From Anaeramoeba flamelloides (lineage: Eukaryota > Metamonada > Anaeramoebidae): 64,000 nucleotides of DNA. The DNA lies in contig JANTQA010000032.1 of assembly GCA_027625915.1 (NCBI GenBank), positions 3,038,001-3,102,000 on the forward strand, read 5' to 3'. A program made the position numbers and the translations under genes. Within the stretch, counting starts at the first letter, position 1. Each line of letters opens with the position of its first letter. Positions 22,101 to 34,366 of the stretch are shown here, piece after piece. The notes beneath the pieces were generated by a model. The model ran no database searches. It was not told where the DNA came from and saw only the letters and a program-made list of their open reading frames with translations.

Positions 22101-24999
22101 ATACCAAATGATTATAAATTTACTTTATTTATATTGTTGCGAATCCAGTTTATGAACGATAATTGAAAATTAGTAGTACCCTTGATTGTGTGAGTTGGTT
22201 TTAATTATAAATCTTGATCAATAATATTGTATTACTAACCATATTATGATCTAAAAGATCTCAATTGGTAATTGTGCAAATTTGACAATTTAATTTTTAT
22301 TTTGATAAAATTCACAGCAAAATGATCAATATTGTATTTTATTCATTGAATTTTTTCTATTTGGAGTTCTTTTTAAGGCTAGTATTTTCCTGGAATAAAT
22401 CAAATTTATCATTTTTTAAAAAAAAAAACTCCTAATATTAATGTATCACTATTTTTAGAAAAGAATATTTCTTTTTTAAATGCTGATAAGAAATTTTCAA
22501 CTGTTTTAGAGTTATTAAGAATTTTACAATTCCAGTGTATAAAATTAATATTTTTAAATATTGGATTATTTAACCCATAAAAACATGAATTTCATTAATA
22601 CATTCTCTTAACTTTTTTTTCTGAATAATTACAAGTCTGCACGTTTACGATTTTTATTTTTATCTACTTTTTAGTTGAAGAACGTTAAAATTGTTAAAAC
22701 ATGGTTTGTTAGTTATTGATGTTTCCTAAATTAATAATATATTATTTTTTTTCGATATATTTCTAGTTTTTGTATTATGTCTTCTTTTCCAAGTCCCATT
22801 ACGTTTAACGAGCCAATTTTTAATTTTACTTTTATTTTTTTTTTTTTTTTTTTTTCATTTCCTTTACATAATTTTTTTCTTTTTGGCATTTTTAGTTCAA
22901 TAAAAAATGGAGATATAATTTGGAATTTGATCATTTTTTTTAATTATTTGTTTTTTTTTTCTGAAAAATCTCAAAATTCGAGAATTTTATCTCATTATCT
23001 TAGTACTCTGATAGGTGTTGGATTATTTAATAGTAAAAATACTTACAGTGTTTATTAAATTTTATTGAATAGTAAGAAAATGGATTTTATTTCTAAAATT
23101 CATTTTTTGGTATTTTTTATCTTGATTATTTTGGGTTTTTTTAATGTAACCAGTAAAATTTCGAGAAAAACGATTTAAATAAAGTTTTATCAAATTTTTC
23201 GAAATAATATTTTAAAGTTTTTCTTATTATTTTTCTTCTCAAACTAGAAGAGTTTTATCATTCTATCAACTTCATAGCATATAAGAATAATTATATGTTT
23301 TTTTTAATTGATAATTCAATTTGGGTATTTTTGTAAAATGTAGATATTTGAATATTTCCGACATGTGTAGACAATTATTTTTTTGTTCACAATCAGTTAC
23401 AAAATTATAAATTTTGTTTGAAAGAAGCAAGGCATTTTATTTATTATGACTTCAATTTTTGATCCTGATTTAAAATGACTAATATTTGCGAAGCAAATGT
23501 ATATTATTTTTATTTTTCCATTAATTGTCTCAAAAAATAAATGGCCTATATGGGAATCGAGCCTAGAGCGGGTGGTATAGAGTCAAATTATCCGCCCTGA
23601 AAAAATCTCCAAATGCCGAAAATCTACAAATTTCAAGAATCTACAAATGTCTTCAAAAATTACCCTCAGCCCTAATCGAGGTTTATATGATTAAATAAAT
23701 CTGAAATTTGATCTAAATTTTAAATTTTTGATTTTCCAATTAATTAATTCTTATCTTATCAAATCAAAAATTTTTTGGAAAATTGAATTTAACATTTGTC
23801 TTTGTTTGGGGATTTCATTAAGAATAATTTAAATTGGGGCTGGGTGGGCAATCTGGATTAGTATAAGTCCATTTCGAATTAATTTTAAAAAGCTCAAAAA
23901 ATAAAAAAAAAATTTTTATTTTCTTTTAAAAAAACAATTACCAACAAAATTAATTTCAAAAAAAACAAATCACAATTTTCTTTTCCGATTAAAAACTAAC
24001 AATTTATTTAAATTATTTTATATAGATTAAACATTGAAGTAACGTTTAGTCCAGAGCCAGAAATTGAATTTACTACATCTACACAGCTTGATTTTATAAT
24101 CTTAAATCCCATTCAATTGAAAACTTCAACTGTAATCATTGACTCATCCATTTTTTTAGAAGTGCAAATAAAAAATCGTACAAAAAAGGTGATTTTTATA
24201 AAGGATATTATATTGGAACCAACACCGTGTTTCAAAGTGCATAATTGTAATACAATATCATCAAAAAAATTTGATAAAGAAGAAACTTTTACTGGTAAAG
24301 TTCATTTAGATTTTGGAGATCAAAGGCAATATTTATATAAATTGACACCTCTTGAAGGATTGGAAGAAAAGGCAAAAGTAAATATTTCTATATCAAAAAC
24401 ATTTTTTTATAATAGAAATACTTGTTTTACTCTTACAATGAAAAAAAAAAAAAAAAAAACAAATCATGTTTAAATTGTTTTTGTTTATTACTTTAATTTA
24501 TTTTCCAATTTTTGAACAAACAATAATCGATCAAAAATATCTAATTTAAATATTAAAAAAGCATGTTACAGTAATAGGAAATTTAAGTGTTGTGTGGAGG
24601 GGCAGATTCGGTAACACTGGGAAATATAAAACTAATGATCTTGAAATAACCTTACCAAAGCGGCAAGAAATTGAAATATCGATCCATGGTATTCCTGAAA
24701 ATATTTATTTAGAAGAAATGTTTCAAGTTGATTGCAGTATCAAAAATTGTTCAAATGATACTTTGCCTTTAAAACTTTCCTTTTTATATGAACAAATGCA
24801 TGGAATTATTATAAATGGCAAGTCAGGTTTAGATCTTGGGGAAGTGACACCAAAAACAAAAATTACAAGAAAAATTAATTTGTTTCCGATTTCTTCAGGA
24901 ATACAAGAAATTAGAGGAATCATTGTAACCAATCTAAAAGAAAAAAAAAAATTTCTTCTAACATCACCAGTTAAAGTTGTTGTAATGAAAAATAAATAA
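19115..24999 (+). CDS. TRAPPC13: Trafficking protein particle complex subunit 13 (5' exon not found)
   Basis: TRAPPC13 is a subunit of the TRAPP tethering complexes, which promote vesicle docking and Rab activation at the Golgi. Exons: 19115-19478 (entered in phase 1), 24026-24377 and 24562-24999. They encode 383 residues that align by eye with human TRAPPC13 to the C-terminus. Diagnostic stretches are the FLEVQIKNRT region, DFGDQRQYLYKLTPLEG, VTVIGNLSVVW across the last intron, and IPENIYLEEMFQVDCSIKNC. Introns are 4,547 bp (containing a decayed antisense LINE) and 184 bp. About 20-35 N-terminal residues, including the family's LALKVMRL-like start, are missing and must lie in an upstream exon that I could not place. 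The ATG at 19216 is in frame but probably internal, because the preceding codons also read sensibly. A short frame at 18784 starting MEVN is a weak candidate first exon whose phase does not fit. Confidence 0.88.
19946..22900 (-). mobile_element. Decayed APE-type LINE, antisense in the TRAPPC13 intron
   Basis: Read on the minus strand. An endonuclease start at about 22850-22790 (LKIGSLNVMGLG) is followed by a degraded LQET-like motif and NWDLLDHNMV. The reverse transcriptase includes a degraded GIYQGDPL block at about 21184-21140 (GGA changed to TGA) and MFADD at 21089-21075. A Cys-Cys-His knuckle CPFC..NHFLW follows at about 20240-20170, and the C-terminus AKNDKFYESLRDFFI ends at a stop at 19946. 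Stops and frameshifts are many, so it is long dead. Domain order fits L1- or Jockey-like elements. The same C-terminus occurs near 32.2 and 46.0 kb. Confidence 0.8.
23520..24025. other. Remaining part of the TRAPPC13 long intron
   Basis: Contains a small island of higher GC at 23545-23605 with a B-box-like GGCTCGATTCC on the minus strand but no cloverleaf, and short GAGG/CCTAATCGAGG segments. I see no exon here; the intron ends TATATAG at 24025. Confidence 0.5.
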
Positions 25000-27096
25000 T
25001 AATAATTTTTATTTTGAAAAATAAAACCTTAGTTTAATAATACAAAAATTATTCTTTGATTTTTTTTTATTTTTTTTCGTTTTGATATTGAGTTTAGATG
25101 TCAATTTTTTATGATTAATTTAAAAACTTGGAAACGATAGTATTTTACTCAATTTTTTTATAATTTTTTCTTGATTAATTACGGATTTGTAGATTGTCAT
25201 GAGTTTGTAATATTTAAGGGTATTTTAGCCGAATTCACTTCAATTAAAACCCTATTTAAGGGGGAAAAAAAAATAATAAATGATTTTTTCAAAGTTTTCC
25301 TATTATGAACTATAGTTTTTTCTTTTCCTGTGTTTTTTTTTTTTTTTGATCCAGAACAAAAGTAAGACACCATTCGATTAAACTAATGTAAAAGATCTGA
25401 AATTTTGTATTTTTCGGTTTATTATAAAGATTTTATTTATCCTACCTGAAAATAGTTTTATTTTTTATTCTTTAAACGTGAAATTATTAAAAATCATATT
25501 TTTAAATCGTTTCAAAAATACTAATATTTTATACATAAAGACAAAGAATTTTTGTTATTAAAATAAATTACCTATTTATTCTGGTAGTAAAGGAGATACA
25601 TTTAAAACATTTTTACAAATTGTAAATTAGATCAGACCATCATTTATTTTTTTTTTTTACTTTCATATGAGAATCCTTTTATACCTTTAAACGTTATCAA
25701 TTGTAATTATATATAATATGTCCTCTAATTATAAAGTAAAATTTAATAGTTAAAAACTTTTAGTTAAATATTTAAAGAAATAATAGAAAATTATTATTCT
25801 GATTGCGTATTTATGAAGTAAAAATAGAAAAAATCAAAAAGAAATTTACTAATTAATTAATATAACTAAAAAATTAGAACAATCAAAATTTCTGTGTTTT
25901 ATATTTTTTTGAGTTTATTACCATGGTATTTATTCCCAGTATTAATTTTTCTGGGATAAAAAAAAGGGTTATTTTTAAAATTAAAAGATAATAATTGTTC
26001 TTCAAAATTTCAAAATTGGTTAATGTGATTGGTTATTGATTGTCTAAAATGAATTCTCATTCCTCTTATGTACAAGGCAATTAAATTTCTTTTAATATTT
26101 TCATTGATACTATAAAACCATATTTACTAATATAATTGATTTCTACTCAGTAATTAATCACAAAACTTAATTTCTTAACAGTTTATTTTTTTAGAATACT
26201 AAATAGTATTTTGTTAAATAATTACTTTTATTTTTTCTTACTCTTTTCTAATAATTATTTGAATTTATTTTTTTTTTCGTTAAAAATTATATTCAGATTA
26301 TTAAGTTTTTTACTAAAAAAAATTTCATTTGTTTAATTGTCAAAATAAAATCAAATTATGATGTAAATTAAGAAGTAATAAGACCTTTCATCAATTAAAT
26401 TACTTTTCAAGATTTAAAATATGGCTTCTGAATCTGATACCTTTCATTTTATTATAATATTTATTTCCTCAGATAAAATAAAGTGGAACTGATCCATCAA
26501 GAAAGATAAAAAATCAACTCTCAATCCATTCAGACCTTTTTAATTTATATTATCCGATAAATTTGATTTTAAATCACTATTTACTTTTTCCAAAGTTTAT
26601 ATATTTATTTTTTTTTTACTTTTTGTTTTTTTGTGATCGAAAAAAAATTTTATTTTTGAAAAGTATTTCATTTGTAACAAAATCAATTTTAATTGAAAAT
26701 TAGAGGGTTATTGCTTTTTTTGGTTCGAAACGAAATCAAATCAATCAAATAAATGATTCTTTCACCTTATTTTAAAGTTTCATTTAATTTATTTATTTTT
26801 TTTTCAGTTTTAAAATTAAAGAATTTTTGAAGATCTAGTAAGATAAATCAAGAAATCTGAAAATTAAACTCGAATTTTTTCAAATAATCTAAAGTCAATA
26901 TGTTAACAACACATGTCAAGGCATTTTATTTTGAGTTTTCCTTTTTTATAAAATTGTACTACCTCTGAATTAGTTTTTTAATAAATCAAAAATTACAAAA
27001 AAAAAAATAAAAAAAATAATTGGCTTTGATTATTTTTATGTAATTTTGAAAATAAAAGTTAAAATAAATAAAAAAATAAAATAATATAATTTAATA
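25000..27096. other. Convergent spacer between TRAPPC13 and the P4-ATPase
   Basis: Both neighbouring genes end into this 2.1-kb stretch, so it should hold two 3' ends. It is AT-rich with A/T homopolymers. I see no repeat family, no frame and no RNA gene. Confidence 0.5.
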
Positions 27097-30000
27097 TTAA
27101 TTGTTTAATTCATCATCCTCGTCTTCTGTTGTTGAGGATGCTGTTGTTGAAGAATCGCTATTTGAAGAATCATCTGAATTTGATTTATTCAGGCCAATAT
27201 TTTTCTCTTTCCTATCTAATTCCCTTTGAGTTCTAACTTCTTGATTCTTTTTTTTCAAGATATCATTTTGAATATTTTCAATAATTAGTGTTGTCAAAGG
27301 GTCCTTTTTGTTCAACTCTTCAAAGTCACTTTTACCAAAGCAATCTTTGAATGGTGTGAGGATGCCATTTATACCAAAATCTGAAGAGTTATAGGCTGGT
27401 ATTACTCTGCCTTCTGTGGAATTAAGGTTATTTAAAATAGTTGCATCAGCTGCATTGATGGGCAAGCCACGTGAACGATAGTAGACTTCGCGTTCTCTGA
27501 CGAGGTCTGCTCTATTGGGGATGTATTGTGCGGACCAATATTTGGCAATGATCACTGGGGCTAGCACTATTGTGTTGATTAAAACGCAGGATAGCCAATG
27601 GATTGGGTCTGAATAGGCTCTAAACAGGAGATAATAAATTTCCAAATTTGGGAGCGTATTTGCAATGATTGTCGAAATGTAAAAGAACACCAAAAATCCC
27701 CAAATGATGAAGTGGTTATAGAAGGTCCAATGCTTTGTTTCGAGCGCCATTGTAAAAGTCTGGATTTGGATAACGATCGTAAACCCTGTCATTGAAAGCA
27801 ATTGGTTATCAATACCAGATCCGTCACTTGGATAAATGTATCCTCTGCCTTGGTATATGCCTGCGAGCATAACCATTGCTAAAATGCCCTGATAGATTGC
27901 TCGCATAAACCACCAAAAGAGGGTCTTTTTATTATAAAATCTGCCCTGGCTGGAGTCCCTGTAGAGATGGGGGTTCAGGTATACAGACTCTTCGGATACA
28001 TCCTTATCTAAGAGGAAAAAGAAAATGGGGATTGCAGTAAAGACGCCATTATAGGTCATTACTGACAGGCTATTGAAAAAGGACATTCCAGAGAATCCTG
28101 TCCAAAAGTTAAAGGCCAATTGGATGACACAAAAGAAAATGGATTTATAAAAGGAATATTGGGCAAGGAAGGTGGTACGGTAGTATGAATAACGCCCGTG
28201 TACCAGCATTAGTCTTCTGAGGAATTTGAATCTTGAGATGGAGTAGTCTGATGCGCGCACTGCCTGTAGCCCCTCCCTGCCTGCGATGCCTACACCTACG
28301 TGCGCCGTTTGGATCATTGTTACGTCGTTACCACCGTCGCCAATTGAGAGTGTCATTTTGCCCAGCTCCTTTACCATTTGCACCACGCCGGCCTTTTGCT
28401 GGGGGGTTGTTCTGCAGCAAATAACAGAGCTTGCCTGTAGAGAGAGATTTAATAGCTTATGCTTGACCTCACCAAGAGCGATTTTTAACGTTGAGCCCTG
28501 CACAATAAGATAGAAATTTTTTTCCAGGTTCTGCACCTCTTCAGAGATTTTGTCGAGGCTATTTTCCACTTCCCCTTGATCGGCGCCTTCAATGGGGAAT
28601 AGGAGCCCGTCGTATGGCATCAGATTACAGGATTTGGCAATTTGCACCGCGGTACTGAATTTGTCACCAGTTAGCATCCAAAATTTGATCCCTGCCTCCC
28701 TCAGGATCCTAATAGTTTGGGGCACTTCGTCTTGCAATTTATCTTCAATGGCAGTGGCGCCTAAGAGGATAAAGTCCTGTTCAAACTTACTAAAGACCTT
28801 TTCTAACGCCTCATCTCTATTTTCGATTTCGTTGTTGGCCTTTTTAAACTCTTTTAAAAATTCTTCCAATTTCTCTTCAGAAACCGTCCTGTAGCCGCAC
28901 AATAATGTTCTTAGCCCGTTCTTGGCAAACCTTTCTAAATGCTTTATGGTCTTTGTTATTTCCTGTCCCTCCCTTATTCTTTCCAAGATCACATCATCTG
29001 CTCCCTTGGTAAATAGAAAGATTTGCCTGCTATCAACTTCCCGAACTAGCACCGACATTCTTTTCCTTTCAGAGGAAAATTCCAAAGTTTGGATCAATTG
29101 GTATTGGATCGGCTTTTTATTAACAACAATTGTCAGTAGATCAGTTTTCCTTTCAGTGAATTTAATTCCCAATTTAGACGCAGCCTTTACTAGTGCCTCT
29201 TCATCTGGGCTTGATGCCTTGTAAATGATTTCTTGATCTTCATCAGAATCAGAAAGGTCATCTTCATCATCAGAATCCGTCTCTGGATATGATGGAACAA
29301 CGGATTGATTTAATGCCAAGTTTTTGAAAAATAGGATAGCTTCTGGCCTTTGTTCATTAATGGCTTGTAACAATTCTGGATCTTCCAATGCAGATGAATT
29401 TCGATGCTTTGTTCCATATGATTTGCCAAAGATACTACATTTTTTGAATTCCATGATATTTTCAGTAAGGGTCCCAGTTTTGTCACTGAAAATGTACTCG
29501 ATCTGCCCCAGATCTTCACTAATTGCAGTGTTACTCGCATGCGCGCCCATTTCATTTTCATCATCCCACATCTCTAAATCCCAATTAATCAAGGAGGCAT
29601 ATATATATTTACAAATATCCAAAGTTACCTTTAAGGAAATGGGAATCATAAGTGACATTAATAACATAAATCTTAATGGGATAACTAAAGGCTGGAACCA
29701 TCGTTCGTCTTCTGGGTAATAAAGATAAAATTTCTTTTTATTTTTGGATTTTTAATTTTTTTTTAGAATAATAAAAGTTATTTTGTTTTGTTTTGTTTTT
29801 TTTTTATTTGTTGTTGGTTATTAGTTTTTATTTATTTTTGGTTATACATTTTTTTAGTTATTGTTTTATTATTTATTATTATATTCATTTTATGAAGGGA
29901 GTGTGGAAACATTTTTTTTTTTTTTAATATGATTTGTATTAAAGTAATTTATTAATATCTGAGTAACTTTTAGAATAAAAAGATTAAGTTTTAAAAAAAT

Positions 30001-33000
30001 AATCTTTTTAATTGCGTAGAAAAATGTATTAAAACTCGTTATTTCTATTGTTTTTTTTTTTTTTCTATCCCATCTCGTTAACAAAAGAAGATATCGAAAA
30101 TCAAAATTAATTTTTTAAAGTAAAAAAAGTTAAAATTATAAATTGTTTATTTATTCATTTGTTTGTTTGTTTGTTTAAGAATGGAAGACAATTAAAATTT
30201 AGCTTTAATTTAATTTTCTAATTTTTTAATTGCTAGTTTTGTAAAGAATATCAATAAACTTTATTTTTAAAATAATAAATGAAACTATGATTAGTTTTCA
30301 TTATTGATTTTGTTAATAAAATCAAAAGATTGTCTTATCAAAAATATCAAAAAAATTGGACAAACAATTAAAAATAAAATAAAAATAAAATAAAAAAACA
30401 AACTAACTGACAAATTTTAAATTTAACAATATTAAAAAAGTTTTGATTATTAGCTTATTATAAAGTATAAATTCTTCCAATGTTTGACAAAATCTTTTGT
30501 AAAATATTAGATTTATTTATCTTTGTTTAATCAATAAAATCATAATTATAATCATTAAAATTTATATTTCTTTTTGAAACAATTAAAAAAGAACTGGGAA
30601 ACATTTTTCATTTTTGAAATCTCCAAATACAATAGTTTGACATCTCAATAAATTTATAAAATTAAAATTACAACCCTAAAGTTTATTATCCTTTTTTTCA
30701 AATAATATCAAAGTCTTTTAAATATTCTAGAAAGCATAACTACAGTAGTATTTTTTTAAGACTTTTTTCAATTATAGATTTTGTCAGCTTTTTTGATTGT
30801 TTTGGCGCTTTACCCACTGACGATAGGGTTTTTTTTTTTTTTTTTCAAATTTAATCTTGTTAAAATTGTTGAAATTTTTTATTTTAATAAATTAGATTTT
30901 ATTTTTTGAAAGTTAAGTTAAAAATTAAAAGATTTTTTGAGTATTGTTAAACAGATTATCATCAACAAATTTTCATTATTTTAATTTTTTTTTCTTGAAA
31001 TTAAATTCCCATTCCTTTTATTTTCAAATAAAAATAAAAAATTATTATGATCATTTTTTAATTTATTAATTTTTGTTCTCAATTTTAAATGTTATTAGAT
31101 GATTTTTTTTTGTAGAGTTGAATTAGTTTTTACAAAAATTAAAGAAAAAACAGAAAAATAGGGTTAAAATTATTATAAAAAAAAAAAAATAATAAAAATT
31201 AAATATCAAACCAATTATCATTAAACATTTTACTATACATTTCAATTAAATTTGTTAATTTTTGAGAAAATATATAAACTTTTTATGACTGAAATATGTA
31301 AAATAAACAGAAATATACCAATTCTAATTTACAAAACAGAATTTAAAATTGAAAATATGTTAATTTGGCTAAACAAAAAAAAAAAAAAAATTAAAAAATT
31401 TGACTCTTCATTATTTGTAAAAATAATAAAATTCAATTGGGAATAAATAATAAAATTAACTGGAATTCGGTATTTTTAATTGACTGAAAAAAAAATCTCT
31501 AAAAACACATATAATTATTTTATTGAATTCTAATAGTTGGGAATGTCATTAGGTTTTTTTTAATTTAAGAAATAAAAAGAAAATTTTTGAAATTTTCGGT
31601 TTATTTCAAAAATCTATTGATTTTCGTTAGGTTTTTTGAGTTTTCACAAGTTGGAAGTTTCGTTAGGTTTTTTTACTTTTTGAAATAAAATAGAGAATCT
31701 CAAAAAAACCTAGAACACTTCATAAATAAACAGAAAACTCAAGAAAAGCTAACGGCGATTTCCAGAATTTAAAAGAATGGGGGAAAATCTTAGAATTCAT
31801 TATTTAATTCTTTTGAATTCTGGAAAAGATAGATACTCTACGACACTCGATGGCACCTGAAAACAATATTTAACATCAATAAGAAATCAAAATTCTTTAT
31901 TTACAACTTAAAAATATAAAAGTTATCCATCAAGTTCAACAATTCTAAAATTGATGACCTATCGCTAATTGATTAAATAGTTATTACTGTGTAATAAAAA
32001 AAAAAATCAAATAAATTTTATACTTTATAGTTTAAAACTGTGAACACAAACAAATAATAGAAAATATTGATCTTTTTATATGGATGTGTTCTTCATAGGA
32101 AAATGATAGATTAATATTTCAATGTAAATTAAAAGAAATAAATACCAATGAACTAATTTTAAACCAAGACAGTTTAAAATTCTTTTCAAAAATTAATAGG
32201 CGTGAAATCTCTGATTTTACTCTTAAATTTCTGAAAGGAAATTTAAGTAAAAGGACACTTAGAGCATAATTTACATTTCTTCAATAATAAAAATATAAAA
32301 AAAAAAAATAAAAAAACTTTTTTATAAAATAAATTTTGTTTTTGTCAATTAAAAAAATTGAAAGTTGATTCAAAACTGAAACTCATATGTTAGGTTTCCG
32401 TAGAGTAAGCAAGTTTACTTTGCTTGTATTGTTTTGAGGAAAAAGAATAATGATTTTCCACCATTAATCTTAATTTAAAAAAAAAAAGCATACAACAGTT
32501 TTTTAAAGGTTTCAGTTTTTGACTTTTAAGTTTTTTGCTCTAATCACGTTACCATTCCTGCTTTGATCAATTAAATCTATTTATCTCTGTGTTTTCTTAA
32601 CAATGGATCTTGTAATTGAAATTTTTGTCAGTGTCCGAGGGTGCCTAGATTTTCTAAACAAATATATAAATTCAGATAATGTTTCAAAGTATTGTAGCCT
32701 TATCATAAAAAATTTTTAAGATTATTTATTTACATTCTTTAATTTGGATTTTGTGTTTTTCCTTTTCTTGGATTATAGCCTCAAAAATGTTCACATTTTT
32801 CAAAATCAGTTTTTTATGAAAGTTTTATATATTAAAAAAAAGATAAAGAGAATATAAAAGAAAAAAAAAAAGATCAAAAGAAAATAGAAGAAAAAAAATA
32901 TTACATCTTTCCCAGTTTTTGATTTCCAAACGCCACCAGTAATTCCAAAGATCAAAAGAAACAAAAATTGGCAGGCAAAAATAACTAGTGTTGTTCGATT

Positions 33001-33459
33001 GATTTGTTTATCAATTTTGGTCCATTTTGTATCTGGTGTTAATTTATTCATCCCGAGCTTACTTTGGTTACCAGTGTATACAGTCAAGCCATAAACATAT
33101 TCTGTGTTTCTTAAATGAACACCTTGAAGAATTATTTGAGAAACAGATAATGATAAAATTTCTTCTTCGCTAGCGTCTGGTTGCATTTTGAGTCTTGAAT
33201 CAAAAACGTAAATATCAGGGTTTGGTGGTTTACATTCAACTAAGCCCTATGTTCATTTTTGGTTTAAATTTTATTGTGGTTTACATTTGATTGTTATGTT
33301 TTTTTAATTAGAATTTTTAAAATTTTAAGTTAACAGAGTTTTTTGAAAAGGTATTTTTGAGGTTTCAACAACGAAGAAAAAAAAAATCGAAAAAATTGTT
33401 CGAGTTTTCTCGGAATTTGTCTCTGTTTGGAAGTGTGAAATAGTGCGAGAAAGAGAGGG

Positions 33460-33493
<34 letters not shown>

Positions 33494-34366
33494 AATAAGC
33501 AAACCTTAAAACTACAGAGAGCTTCATCGGTACCTAAGGAAGCAGTATTAGGTAAACCAATTCGTGGTTTAAGATCAGTTTCACCATCCAGATTAGCTGT
33601 TTGAATGTAGCAAGACCCGTCTTCATTTGAGCTTGATAACAAAACAATATCACAAGGCGACTCCATATTTTCTTCCAAGTATAAAATGTCACCAACAGAT
33701 ATGTCTTTCGACATCACGTCCATCGGTTCTTCGTCTCGAATGATATGATACATTCGCTCGTTCGCCTTTTTATCACCCTTGTGCCTATTTAAATCATCCA
33801 AGCCTTCCTTAAGTGCCGCTAATAGGAAAATAAAGGCTAATGGACCCCATGTTGTTTCTGGATCAACAGGAGTAATTTCGGTCCACAATTGCAAACAAGC
33901 AATCAATAAAAAATACTGGTTCATGAATCGTCTAGTCAGTTTTGAAGATTTTTGTTAAAAATAATTAAAAAAAAAAAATAAGAAAGAAAAAATTAAACAG
34001 TAAATAATTTTTTTGTCCAAAAAAGAAAGGAATGAAATTTTTTTTGATCTAATTGTTTGGTGTTGAATTATGTTTTTGAGAACCATTTTATTTTGATCGA
34101 AAAATGAGTTGGTTTTTTTTTTGAAATCGATCTGAATTTAATTTGTTTTGTTCTTTTAAAAAAAACAAAAAGAAAAGAAAAAAAAAAAAAAGAAAGAAAG
34201 AACAAAAGACAGCTACATACCCAAATTGTTCCCAAAGATTCAAAGGAATAAAATTCCACCATTTGTATTTTGAATTAGTTACTTCATTTTTTACATAGCG
34301 TTCGTTCAGTAGTGAATTATTTGCAAAAGCTAAACGTTTGGTTTCTTGATTCTTTTTTCTCCACAT
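27097..34366 (-). CDS. P4-type phospholipid-flipping ATPase, plant ALA2-like
   Basis: P4-ATPases move phospholipids from the outer or lumenal to the cytosolic leaflet of Golgi, endosomal and plasma membranes. Exons on the minus strand: 34366-34221, 33931-33505, 33246-32905 and 29733-27097; introns are 289, 258 and 3,171 bp. All junctions keep frame and give 1,183 residues, a normal family length. Visible are the N-terminal FMNQYFLLIACLQLW membrane region, the actuator DGET (164-167), PISL in membrane helix 4, the phosphorylation motif DKTGTLT (Asp389), the hinge GDGGNDV, and six C-terminal membrane helices. ITPVDPETTWGPL, the AISEDLG block and GDGGNDV closely match Arabidopsis ALA2, so phosphatidylserine transport at endosomes is plausible but inferred. 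No catalytic residue is missing. The acidic Ser/Thr-rich C-terminal tail is lineage-specific. The ATG at 34366 is chosen because the conserved domain starts soon after it. Confidence 0.95.
31540..32315 (+). mobile_element. Chimeric element: composite repeat fused to LINE 3' end, copy 1
   Basis: In intron 3 of the P4-ATPase, antisense to it. Order: hairpin of the GGTTTTTTTTAATTTAAG type (31553-31607), linker with CCTAGAACACTTCAT, hairpin GATTTCCAGAATTTAAAAG / GAATTCTGGAAAAG (about 31760-31828), decamers (31832-31862), then LINE sequence. An open stretch from about 32041 reads CEHKQIIENIDLFIWMCSS, one stop, then to TLKFLKGNLSKRTLRA and TAA at 32272. A short 3' part and an A-rich tail follow. 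It matches 45915-46650 module for module. Confidence 0.65.

Noticed and set aside
22777-23058. Plus-strand 93-codon frame in the TRAPPC13 intron
   Set aside because: Antisense of the LINE endonuclease start and a poly-A run; opposite strand reads sensibly.
23545-23605. Possible tRNA on the minus strand (GGCTCGATTCC resembles a B box)
   Set aside because: No acceptor stem, D arm or anticodon arm pairs around it; the T stem pairs poorly. At best a degraded tRNA-derived piece.
28233-29719. Four open frames on the plus strand and one on the minus strand
   Set aside because: They overlap the conserved P4-ATPase exon in other frames and have no family resemblance; shadow frames of a GC-richer exon.
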